DNA from: Synura sp. LO234KE
Taxonomy: Eukaryota; Sar; Synurophyceae; Synurales; Mallomonadaceae
Direction: 5' to 3'
Assembly (NCBI GenBank): GCA_015143735.1
Contig: VKHC01000476.1
Location: forward strand, 1-11,740
DNA length: 11,740 nucleotides
Translations under genes and position numbers: made by a program
Part shown: positions 1 to 8,600 of the stretch, piece after piece
Layout of the letters: each line of letters begins with the position of its first letter
Numbering within the stretch: the first letter of the stretch is position 1
The notes under the pieces: generated by a model
What the model was told of the DNA's origin: nothing
The model's input: the letters and a program-made list of their open reading frames with translations, nothing else
Database searches by the model: none

Positions 1-198
1 GTTCAGATCGGGGCCATGTGGGGTGTGCCCTGGGTTCAGATCGGGGCCATGTGGGGTGTGCCCTGGGTTCAGATCGGGGCCATGTGGGGTGTGCCCTGGG
101 TTCAGATCGGGGCCATGTGGGGTGTGCCCTGGGTTCAGATCGGGGCCATGTGGGGTGTGCCCTGGGTTCAGATCGGAGCCATGTGGGGAGTCCACCCA
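1..198. repeat. 33-bp minisatellite, five perfect units plus a degenerate sixth
   Basis: The unit begins GTTCAGATCGGGGCC and is 33 bp long. Copies start at 1, 34, 67, 100 and 133 and are identical. A sixth copy from 166 drifts away after about 23 bases (G to A at its 12th base, then several changes to about 198). The array begins at the left window edge, so more units probably lie upstream. Because 33 is divisible by three and the unit has no stop in any forward frame, all three plus frames stay open; one reads as an 11-residue repeat VPWVQIGAMWG. Perfect identity points to recent expansion. I see no flanking coding context showing that it is translated, so I call it a non-coding tandem repeat. 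Confidence 0.95.
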
Positions 199-406
199 GA
201 GGAATGGATTTAGAGGACCTCCTTGTCGTTAGGAGGAAGGAAGAGGCCGCAATAGCGAAATACTATTGAGCATGAAAAATGTATCTAACAAGGTTCTTGC
301 TCAAGAATAGCTAGCACCTGCTCCGAAAAGGTTCGCTGCAACATTTGCGGATCAATCGACAAGTGAGTCATCTCTTCAACCAGGTCAGGCGCTCAATAGC
401 CCACTT

Positions 407-422
407 TCGAGTTTAAACTCGA
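407..422. repeat. Perfect 16-bp palindrome
   Basis: TCGAGTTTAAACTCGA reads identically on both strands. It does not extend further (the flanking bases T406 and G423 do not pair). It could be a dimeric DNA-binding site, or chance. It lies about 280 bp upstream of the TATA-like box, and no function can be assigned from sequence. Confidence 0.9.
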
Positions 423-702
423 GCACACTCTCTGGCCAACAAACCGAAAAACCTCTTAGCAACACAGTAGTATGCGTACTGGAGTCACCGCGCCACGAGA
501 AAAGTATACAGAAATTATTCGTGAGACTAGGGAAAGAGTGTAACACTTACAAGGAGACTGTAGCCCTCGTTATCATCGGGGGTCCACAGCGAGTTAAACG
601 TCCCCCCAAGCACTAGAGCGTTTCATGGCTTTACTGTAAAAGGCATTTCTGAACATCAGGCAAAGTACGCGTGTTACCTCCTCCTGACTCCCGAACAGTC
701 GC

Positions 703-710
703 TATAAAAG
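703..710 (+). promoter_or_regulatory. TATA-like box
   Basis: TATAAAAG lies about 320 bp upstream of the start codon at 1029. It matches the canonical eukaryotic TATA element, and the region after it has no other gene. The transcription start is unknown and one short match can occur by chance, so this is only a candidate promoter for the nuclease-like gene. Confidence 0.35.
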
Positions 711-1023
711 GTTTCTTGCGTCGACTAGGCACAATTTAGCAGTAACCATCAAATCTTTGGCGTAATTTGCATCATTAAAATGAATTAAAAATATAGAGCA
801 CTTCAGCAATGTGTCTCTGGTCCTTGAACTATATTCACTTGTACAGCGTTGGATCTCTTAACACTAAAACAAGATTCGCCCGATTCGGCGAAATTTTCGT
901 CGAAGAACACTCGAAAACCACGCGCAGTGAAATCACAATTTTTACGGTCAAACACACAGTAAATTGTTTTTCGAAAGAGAATAGTGGTTTGAAATTTAAG
1001 TTTTCATTGCGGAAGGACAAAGC

Positions 1024-1032
1024 ATGAAATGA
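1024..1032 (+). promoter_or_regulatory. Minimal upstream ORF overlapping the start codon
   Basis: ATG AAA TGA forms a two-codon upstream ORF. Its stop (1030-1032) overlaps the proposed start ATG at 1029-1031. A scanning ribosome would meet this ATG first, and termination on top of the main start could allow reinitiation. The effect on translation is inferred; the arrangement itself is plain in the sequence. Confidence 0.4.
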
Positions 1033-2626
1033 CCGACATAGTACCCGTGAATAAGGGGGATAAGAAAAAACTGGATTTGGAATCGTTGCTGTATGGCTCT
1101 TTTGACGAAGCACCAGACACGCTGGTTGATCTGTTTAGAATTATTGATGAGGTCTACAAAGGCAGACCGTCGAACGATTCGGCACCAGTAATTTTGTCTC
1201 AATTCACCAAAACGAAGAAATTACGGGATCTTTGCGTGGGAGACAGGGTTCTAATTCCGGCAGAGAAGCCAGAAGCGGGGGAAACTGCGAACAAGAATTT
1301 TCTAGCGCATAGTTCAATTTTGGTGGCTTTGATAGAGGGAGTTTTCGACTGCTCTCTGTACTTTCGAATTATTGGGTGTGAATCTTCTATATCGGTACCG
1401 TATATACTTGGCGGGAGAACGGCGTTTGAGATTAGGAATCCCCCTGAATTGTTCTGGATCGAAAGGACCTACGAGAACTCGTGTTTGCCCACGGTGTTCG
1501 AAAATCGCGTGCAAGCTGTGGTGCAAAGATTTAGTGCAAGGCAAGGATCGGCCGTGGGGCTCGACGCGAATCTGCCTTCGTCAGGTGCGTGTTGGAATAT
1601 TCGCGGCGGGCAAACAGAACTTAGATAGTGGAACTGGTATGACTCTCGATTTGTTATTTAATTGCATAGAATTGTATATTCAAATATCTCCTTAATCTGA
1701 TCCACTTATACCTGTATAATATTTGCTTGGAAAATTATGATTCCATTTTATTAGGTCCTGACAAATTCGAAAAAATGCTTGATATGGTGCTGGAGCAAAC
1801 ACGACCATACAAGAAGATTTACTATGAGTATACAAGCGAATTTGATTCTGAAGTTCGCGAAGCATTTTTTGATTGCATTGAGGTCCCGTTCCCTGGAGAG
1901 TTTCCACTGTTCAAAAGGTTTCAAGATGATGGGTCCAAGGCGCGGTTGTTGAAAAATGAAATTGTGAGATATTCACGGCAAATGAGGGAGCATTTTATAT
2001 CAAAGAAATTTGGAGAGTACCTAATCCAGGATGAGATACAAGAAAATTTTTGGCCGAACACGAAGTGTTGCTTTTCTGATTATCCTCACGAAATGGTTCA
2101 CGATGTCCCGTACATTTTGAATGTTAGCGATGAAAACGTATTTGTTAGCGTGAACGGGGAACTTGATCATGGTGTGAAGCTCTGTAAAAGCGGATGTAAT
2201 TCATTAACAATAGAGGACAAAGCACAGGACGAAGAGCTCAGTAAATACATCCCACAAGCAGTGTCACAAGTAGCTTATGAAGTTATGAAACTTCGTAAGA
2301 ATATACGTTATGTGCCCGAGCTTTATGTCGGACTACTGCAGAACGGAAGAAGGTGGATTGGCATTTTGCGGAGGGTTGTTGACGGTGAAGTTTTTTGGAC
2401 CTACACTGAAGCGCTCCATGCATTTGAAGTGATTGACTCAACTGTCGGCGAAGTGAATGATGACCACTGCGAAATGATCGCTCGACTTATTGAGCACGCG
2501 TACTGTACGGCCAACCAAATCTCAGGTGCAATTATAAACCCTACTCTGCGCCCTACAACACCGGTTTATTTAATCCGTGAGGAGTTTGATGAAGTTAATT
2601 GTGATGACGATGATGATGATAAATGA
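1029..2626 (+). CDS. Putative CRN/CR-type effector-like protein with a PD-(D/E)XK-like nuclease module
   Basis: Two exons, 1029-1584 and 1755-2626, are joined across a 170-bp phase-1 intron (donor GTGCGT, acceptor TTATTAG) and encode 475 residues. The start is the first ATG of the open frame. The first half (about 1-185) has a lysine-rich start (KGDKKKLD) and no domain I recognise. The second half resembles a restriction-endonuclease-like fold. After an amphipathic helix (about 255-280) come Glu321 and Asp323 in NGELDHG, then Glu339-Asp340-Lys341 in LTIEDKA (the E-x-K signature), then a helix YIPQAVSQVAYEV with Gln353 and Gln357, then strand-like LYVGLL. This order (D, ExK, Q-helix) is typical of PD-(D/E)XK nucleases, including the C-terminal modules of eukaryotic Crinkler/CR and RHS-type proteins. 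No P-loop NTPase and no Crinkler LxLFLAK motif are visible, so the family link is inference. The protein ends in an acidic run (CDDDDDDK). The gene model is solid; the function is moderate at best. Confidence 0.7.
1585..1754 (+). other. Intron of the nuclease-like gene
   Basis: The donor is TCAG|GTGCGT and the acceptor is TTTTATTAG|GTCC. Splicing joins G from 1584 to GT at 1755-1756 as a Gly codon and restores one frame. Without splicing, the first exon's frame stops at 1626-1628. The intron is clearly more AT-rich than the exons. Confidence 0.85.
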
Positions 2627-3702
2627 GGAGGATCTGATATCAGTGGAAGCGATGGTAGTGGAAAACGGAAGAGGTTCTCATCTACGCATGGAAATTCGGG
2701 GGATGTGTGCTAAGACATTCTTCATCTGCCTGTTGACGGAGGAGATATGAATAGTCGCAAGAAATCTTTGAATTATATGCATTCCAACGACTACTTTCTG
2801 CTACCCTTAACTGCAGAGAATGTGCATCGCAATGAGAATGGTATTTTCTAATCCTAAGTTTTCTTTTGCTGTTGCTTAAAGTTTTCACGTGCAAACTGCT
2901 AGCAATTGTTTCAGTGTACAATTTCCTCGCCGTAACATTCAGCTGGTAACCACATCTAATATGATATTCTTATTGTTCTTGGCGAAATTCGAATGGCTTA
3001 CTATATTACTAACAGAACAATATAGGGGTCATCCTCAGACGTCGACTGATTTATTCCCACTGTAGTTTTATTTTAGCCATAATTGAATAAAGACAAGCCT
3101 TGCTGTATTTGCCGTACAATAAGAATCGGAGTGTTACCATCTGAAGTCCACCAAAAAATACCCTACTGCACTTCTTGGAATCATAGCTTCGTCAATGGGA
3201 TAAGCAACGGACTATAGCAAATAGCGGGCTATCCTGCTTCTTATGCTCTTCCTTGACGACTTTCTTGCTGGTACGTACAACAATTACCTACGCACTATTA
3301 AAGTTTTCCTCATCTCATTCCATTGTATCGATAAAGCTAATTTATGATTTTGATACACCAAGAATAAATTTCAAAGTTAGTGACGAGGAAAGTAACGATC
3401 AGCATGCAGTGCTCCCTCCGTTGTACACTTTCGCTCAACAATTCCGGTGAATTAAGAGCAAGTATTATCATGCGCATTCCCGATAACAAAAGACAGAGAC
3501 ACAACAGAAGAGGAACTAAACTAAAAGACAACGTAGCTAGCGCGTGGTGATTACCAACGAAGTGGTATTTCCAGGGCAGCAATTGTCAGGTGCCCAGCTA
3601 CCACACATAGTCGGGTTTAGAATTCCGGACACAGAACAGACGTTACTGCTTCCCACTCCGACCTTGCAGGCGACGTAGAAAACAAGAGGAACAGGACAAT
3701 CA
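2627..3702. other. Intergenic region between convergent genes
   Basis: I see no convincing gene here. The first 84 bases continue the preceding reading frame after its TGA and encode a Gly/Ser-rich stretch with a KRKR cluster, ending at TAA 2711-2713. The remainder holds only short frames on both strands without recognisable motifs. It must contain the 3' UTRs and polyadenylation sites of the nuclease-like gene (plus) and of the septin gene (minus). Confidence 0.6.
3086..3091 (+). terminator. Candidate polyadenylation signal AATAAA
   Basis: AATAAA occurs 460 bp after the stop of the nuclease-like gene, with a second copy at 3363-3368. Either could direct 3' end formation on the plus strand. 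The distance is long for a compact genome and the hexamer is short, so this is weak evidence. Confidence 0.25.
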
Positions 3703-5534
3703 TCACCTCTTCCCTAAAAACATTTTCGATGCGGTAGCAGGGGCAGGGGCAGGGACCGGGGGAGGGGACTGCACAGGAACGGGCGGCGGGGCGGCCGAGG
3801 TGAGCGCTTGGGCCTTTCTCGCTTCCGCGTCCCTCTCCGACCGCAATTTCGCGATTTGCGTGTTGGCATTTTGAAGGTCTTCCTTCAACTTGGTTTGAGC
3901 TTCCATTAATCGCTTGGCCTCGTCAGCCCTCGCTTTGGCCTCTAAAGTCGCAGCGTTCTTTGCTTCTCGCTCGGCGCGTAATTGCACTTCTGTATTGGCA
4001 GCAAGACGTGCAGATTCCTCCGTCAGCGCTTTCAGTTTCTCTTCCGCCGCTGTCCGCAGCGACACCTCCTCCGCATATTTCTTTTCCAACTCTTGCAGAC
4101 GATTGACACTGCTGACCTTCCGCTCTTCCTCCAGACGTTTCGCCTCTTCGCGAGCTTTAATTTCAGCCTCAAAAGCCTCCTTGTGATCTAGAAACATAAT
4201 GGTCTTCGATTGGGTAACATCTCGTAAGCCTTTGATATGCATTCCTAAAAGTTCAATTGTACAATAAATAAGCTGAGAAAGCAGAACGAAGTTAAGTTCA
4301 AATCAAGTCAAGATTTCAAGCCATTCAGTGTCATTGTAAACATGTTTCAATATAATGTTCTACTTTCCTTGTTTAAGTAAGTGAACACAAGCATTACAAG
4401 CGGTGAGGACGGGAAGTGAAATATATTAACATGTAAGAATTTAGTGTACACGGCCATCTCCTTCAAATTTACAACACATTACCGGCTTCAAAGATAAGGT
4501 ACTGCAGACGAAGGAAGTCCGAGTGCTCCTCGTTCCGGATCTCACAGGTCCCCCATGGATATGCGCGCTCATACCTCGTGTCACAAACCACAGCGAACAC
4601 ATTTGGGATAGTAGGCAATTTCTTCGCCGCTACCGGCGCTGGAGGCGCAGGTTTGTGCTCCGTTGTCAGAGCTTGAGCAAGTTTACTCGCGATTTTTGGT
4701 CCGTTTGATACAGGTGGAGTGGGAGTGGTAGCGGCAGATTCCGCCGCGGCAGCAGCAGCGGCAGTTGCAGCTGAATTTTCTTCCTCTTTGAAGTCATACA
4801 TTAATTCCCCTAACGATGTTCCCTTTAACTCAGCTATCTTGCCCAACTCGGTCTGCACCTCTTCCAAAAAAGCAGCTCGCTCTTCAACAGTCATTTGATC
4901 CGCTTTTGCTATAACTGGAACAATAGGAACAATATCACATATTTTGAGTATGAATTCCCTATCAATCGATTTAAATCGGTGAGATGCTATGAAATAGAAG
5001 CAGCAGTGGATCCTTTCATCCATGGCTAATCGCTGAGCATTCGTTATCTTATGGGCATCGACGTTAAGCCATCGAGCGTGACGAGATTCTAGATCTTCTC
5101 TAATCGAATTGATCGAGTCATGATTGTCAATAAAGTCCCCTGCAGTAGATAATGATCAAATGAGTGTTATTTAATATGAAGAATCGCTACCATATCCGGG
5201 AGTATCGTATAACACAAATTTTACGTCGCCAGCTGGCGACTCCAGTGTAAAATTTCCTGCCTCCTGAATATCGACAGTTCTGGGGATTACAGATGATGAA
5301 AAAGTCTCTACAGTGGCTTGCGCATCATCAGCTCTCAGAAGAGTTCTTAAGAAAGTTGATTTGCCCAACCCTGTTTCCCCAACCACCTGTTAACAAGAAA
5401 TTTTTAACACGACATAAAATTAAAGATTTAAAATGACCCACCATAACATTAAAGTTGACACAATCTGCTTTCCCAGCTACAGGTAAAACAGAGAGTCTTC
5501 CCCGACTTGACTTCTGTGCCGAAGATGTTGCCAT
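3703..5534 (-). CDS. Septin (P-loop GTPase, filament-forming)
   Basis: Four exons on the minus strand, 5534-5442, 5386-5191, 5139-4483 and 4244-3703, encode 495 residues. Septins bind GTP and assemble into filaments at membranes, at division sites and at the base of cilia. G1 is GETGLGKST (34-42), split from FNVM by intron 1. Switch I keeps Thr in PRTVDI (Thr68, equivalent to the catalytic Thr of active septins). G3 is DTPGYGD (92-98), spanning intron 2. DERIHCCFYFI follows from 137, and G4 is AKAD (174-177). The septin unique element contains YPWG (290-293) and EEHSDFLRLQYLI, then LRDVT. Residues about 218-271 are an Ala/Pro-rich insertion not found in typical septins. Residues about 336-462 form a Lys/Glu/Ala-rich coiled coil, followed by a Pro-rich tail ending MFLGKR. 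The N terminus is short and has only a weak polybasic stretch. Two TGA codons in tandem end the frame. Confidence 0.95.
4245..4482 (-). other. Septin intron 3 (238 bp)
   Basis: The donor is GCCG|GTAATG and the acceptor is GAACTTTTAG, phase 1. It separates the septin unique element (exon 3) from the LRDVT segment and coiled coil (exon 4). Joining gives LQYLIFEAG-MHIKGLRDVT in one frame. The intron is AT-rich and shows no other feature. Confidence 0.85.
5140..5190 (-). other. Septin intron 2 (51 bp)
   Basis: The donor is TATG|GTAGCG and the acceptor is CTACTGCAG, phase 1. It splits the glycine codon of DTPGYG, and splicing restores DTPGYG-D, the exact septin G3 sequence. The unspliced frame stops almost at once. 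Confidence 0.92.
5387..5441 (-). other. Septin intron 1 (55 bp)
   Basis: The donor after ATG is GTGGGT and the acceptor is TTGTTAACAG, phase 0. Splicing gives FNVM-VVGETGLGKST, the expected strand and P-loop of a septin. Unspliced reading loses the G1 context and then frameshifts. Confidence 0.9.
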
Positions 5535-5678
5535 GTAGGGTTCAAATGAAAAAAAATTCTATAAGCGATAAGTGGACATGAATCTTGAACGGACTTTTTT
5601 AAAAATTACAAGGGAAGAAATTACTCTTTAATTCGTTATCTTTGTCTTATTTTTTTAAAATGGTGTCGTCTTGAACGA
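5535..5678. promoter_or_regulatory. Divergent, probably bidirectional promoter between septin and kinase genes
   Basis: Only 144 bp separate the septin start codon (minus, 5534) from the kinase start codon (plus, 5679). The segment is AT-rich, with A8 and several T-runs, and has no consensus TATA box that I can recognise. Both 5' UTRs and both core promoters must fit here, unless upstream non-coding exons exist or the transcription units overlap, so shared control elements are likely. This is inferred from geometry. Confidence 0.6.
5660..5674 (+). promoter_or_regulatory. Five-codon upstream ORF in the kinase leader
   Basis: ATG GTG TCG TCT TGA encodes Met-Val-Ser-Ser-stop and ends four bases before the kinase start codon at 5679. 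If the transcript begins upstream of 5660, this uORF could lower initiation at the main start. It is out of frame with the kinase (5660 against 5679) and so is not an N-terminal extension. Confidence 0.35.
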
Positions 5679-8600
5679 ATGGACAAATATCACATATACG
5701 AAGAAATAGGTAAAGGAGATTTTTCTCAGGTATTCAAAGGAAGAGAAAAGAAAAAAATTGAGTATGTCGCAATCAAAAGAGTCGATAAATCGATGATGAG
5801 CAAAGTAAGTCAGTTTGATAGAGCAAGTTCTAGTAATAAATATATATCTCATATATTATAATTTTTATAATTTTTCGTTTTGTTTTTCTTCGGTAAGATT
5901 GTAAATGAAGTTCAAGTGATGCACAAATTAGAGAGTCCTCACACATTGAGATTTCACGATTGGTACGAGACAAGAAACAACCTTTGGTTAATTTTGGAGT
6001 ATTGCACTGGAGCTGACTTAGAGGCACTACTCAAACAGGACGGGCATCTTCCAGAGACGTCTGTTCGTAGTTTCGGTGTAGATATTTTAGCAGGCCTCAA
6101 GGTACGAGGAGAAGTAATCTAACACTCTAAAGGTATAAAATTATTTCTACCTAGCATATGCATTCACTGGGAGTCCTGCATTGTGATATACGTCCTCGAA
6201 ACGTCTTAATCGATGAATATGGAATTCTAAAAATATCGGACTTTAAATTAGCGCGGAAAGTACCTATAAGTCCTTTGGGTGACCTACCATTAAATCAAAG
6301 GGGCTACTTACCATATATGGCGCCTGAATTATTTTCTCCCGATGGAACGCATTCTTATGGATCTGATCTATGGAACTTAGGCTGTGTATTATTCGAACTG
6401 CGTCGAGGTGCTCTGCCTTTCGGAGAGTTTACAGCTGCTCCTTCCGGCGCCTCCGTCCCACCAACAACACTCGACCCAAATCAAGGCCTTATCGAGAAAA
6501 TCAATACAATCGACCCTTTTGCCAGTCTTGGGTCAGAAGCTGGCGTTGGAACCACCACCCCTCCCGGACATCCCTCCCCTCAAACCCCCTCCCCGTCCAC
6601 TGGAAACTTCTCACCCGAGCTGGCCGACCTCCTCCATTGGCTGCTGGAGAAGTTCGCTGGTCATCGCTGCGATTGGTGCGCGTGCTCTCTGTCTCTCTCT
6701 ATCGCTTTACCCTTCGTGTACCATTTCTCCTCGCCATGGAACGACGGAAGCGTTGTCCCACAACCCACTGTAGCCTAAATCCACACACTCGCTTTTCACC
6801 CTCCCCGTTATACTACACATATAGAGCAGTTGCGCATCATCTTATCTAGGATATGCGCCCATAACATCTTGACAGCTATGAACATACACATACTCACACC
6901 CTACTCATGTCTCAGGAGAGAGGTCGTTAGTCATCCCTTCTGGGCAGACCTCGCGCTAAGCCCCCCGGAGACCCTGCCTCCACAGCCCGCCTTTGAGACG
7001 ATGCTCAGGCGAGTGAAACAGAAACCCTGCGATATGATGATTGGAGGATACACATCGAGTAGCCTAGACCGCCCATGTTCACCTATATTTCAGCAACTAA
7101 ACATGGGTCCTTTTAGGATGAAGCTCTATCTCGATATCCTTCGGTTTCGTTCCTGCACATTCCTGCTCTACCTTACCTTCCTGATCTGTACTCTTACCAT
7201 GACCAGAGTCTTAGATGGATCGGAATGGTCTCCTGTGGACCCCGAGGGCTCAGGAGAGGACGGGGAACTGGACGGTGACGAACCCCAATTCCTCTCCAAG
7301 TCCATGTACGGATCCGAAGGGAACCTGCGCTCTCTGGCCTTAGCAAAGGAAGAGGGGTTAGGGTTATATCGCGGGGCCGGGGGAGGGATGGGTGTTGCCG
7401 CTGGATTCGAGCGGGATCTTACGGCTCCATCGGAGAAGAAAATAGACTCCGTATTATTTCCCTCGGACACCCACGCGCCTCCTCTTCCTAGCCCTCCCTC
7501 TCGGCAATCCGAACTCAGCAATGCGCCCGCGGGGTTCCCGAAGAGCGTTCCTAACATCCCTTTGACAGCGATGACGGTGGCTTCGCCGGCTCCAGCCCGC
7601 GCCCCGTCAGGGTTCGTCATGGGGGCGGGGGTGGGGCATACGGAGGAAGCGCCTGTGACAGCGGCGGTCTCGAAGCCTCCCACTGTTCCCGCCCAAATGC
7701 TCGACTCTGATCGTCTGTGCGCCGAGGCCCTTCTACTCGACGAGTCCGACTTACAGGTACATCCCCAAACCACTTTCCTTCACCTACACTACTTGCCGGT
7801 CCTTGTCCTCACCCCAACCCGACCCGTCAATTCAATACTTTGATGAATGTGTGCCTCTCCACGATATCAATGTGTACCTCTCCCGGATATCTCTCTATCC
7901 CCTTACCTCACCTCTGACCTCTGACCATGGACTGTGTCCCCGACGTACTGCCCCACCCCACCCCACCCTAACGTGTTCAGGTGAAACCGATCGTGTGTAA
8001 CAAAGCCATCGAGCCCATCGAGCGCCCTTCCTTCAAGCCGGAGCACTTGCCATGCCACCCGCTCACCCACGAGGCCGCCTCTCGACTATCCGCCACGGAC
8101 CTACAGGCACATCTCAGTTTGGTACGACTGTAGTTTATCGTCCATAAAGATATAACCGGCCTCGCCTACTATAATTACTCACTTTCTAGTTCTCGTCCCA
8201 CTGCGTGTACCCTAATCGTCGTCCCTGCCATTCGGACCTACTGTGTGTAGATATACCGCGCGCTCTCACGGACCATGGCGATTTCCGTCCCGAACCCCGT
8301 CCCTGGGTCGGTCACTGGCACAGCACCAGCTCCCCCTGGAACCCTCTCTGCAATGTCTGTAGACATGCGAAATAGCTTATTGGCTTATCTCGGCGCACTG
8401 GCACCGGCAGCGGAGGTACGGGATGTAACTGCCGCATATACGCTCCCACTGCTCGTCCTCATATCTTTACTTTTGTTTTCATGACGGTTTTTTTAATCAG
8501 GTAGCAAATACAATTCTGAATACCAATTTCCTCATTTTGGTACTCCGGACGATACGCATGCCCGCCCAATCTCCCGCTCCTACGCCTACTCCCCTCGCTG

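Larger units (their letters stand above)
199..1028. other. Gene-free upstream region
   Basis: No convincing coding sequence is visible here on either strand. The short open frames (for example 809-1027 plus and 835-1113 minus) have no recognisable domain. The stretch contains a perfect 16-bp palindrome at 407-422, a TATA-like box at 703-710 and a 6-bp-arm inverted repeat at 875-892 (TTCGCC, six-base loop, GGCGAA). The last few hundred bases are AT-rich and are probably the promoter and 5' UTR of the gene starting at 1029. Confidence 0.6.

Noticed and set aside
1-198. CRISPR array
   Set aside because: The units are directly adjacent with no variable spacers, and the surrounding DNA is eukaryotic with introns. 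It is a minisatellite.
809-1027. 72-codon plus-strand ORF as a gene or first exon of the nuclease-like gene
   Set aside because: It has no recognisable domain, is out of frame with the start at 1029, and I see no splice pair linking it. AT-rich leader sequence explains it.
2601-2643. 43-bp intron removing the acidic tail and TGA of the nuclease-like gene
   Set aside because: GTGATG...ATATCAG is possible, but it shifts the frame into a peptide without recognisable character and loses the KRKR-containing frame. There is no support for it.
2600-2713. TGA used as a sense codon (variant genetic code)
   Set aside because: The septin also ends in TGA (two in tandem), and no in-frame TGA occurs in any of the spliced exons, so TGA acts as a stop.
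3914-4191. Plus-strand ORFs rich in Ser/Arg/Phe opposite septin exon 4
   Set aside because: They are antisense shadows of the coiled-coil codons. The minus strand carries the septin motifs and coiled-coil pattern.
7353-7366. Telomere-like TTAGGG repeat
   Set aside because: Only about two units occur, inside a coding exon (reading EGLGLYR). This is too short to be telomeric and is explained by codons.
7168-7773. 201-codon minus-strand ORF
   Set aside because: It lies antisense to the kinase linker exon in GC-rich DNA where stops are rare. No domain is visible in it.
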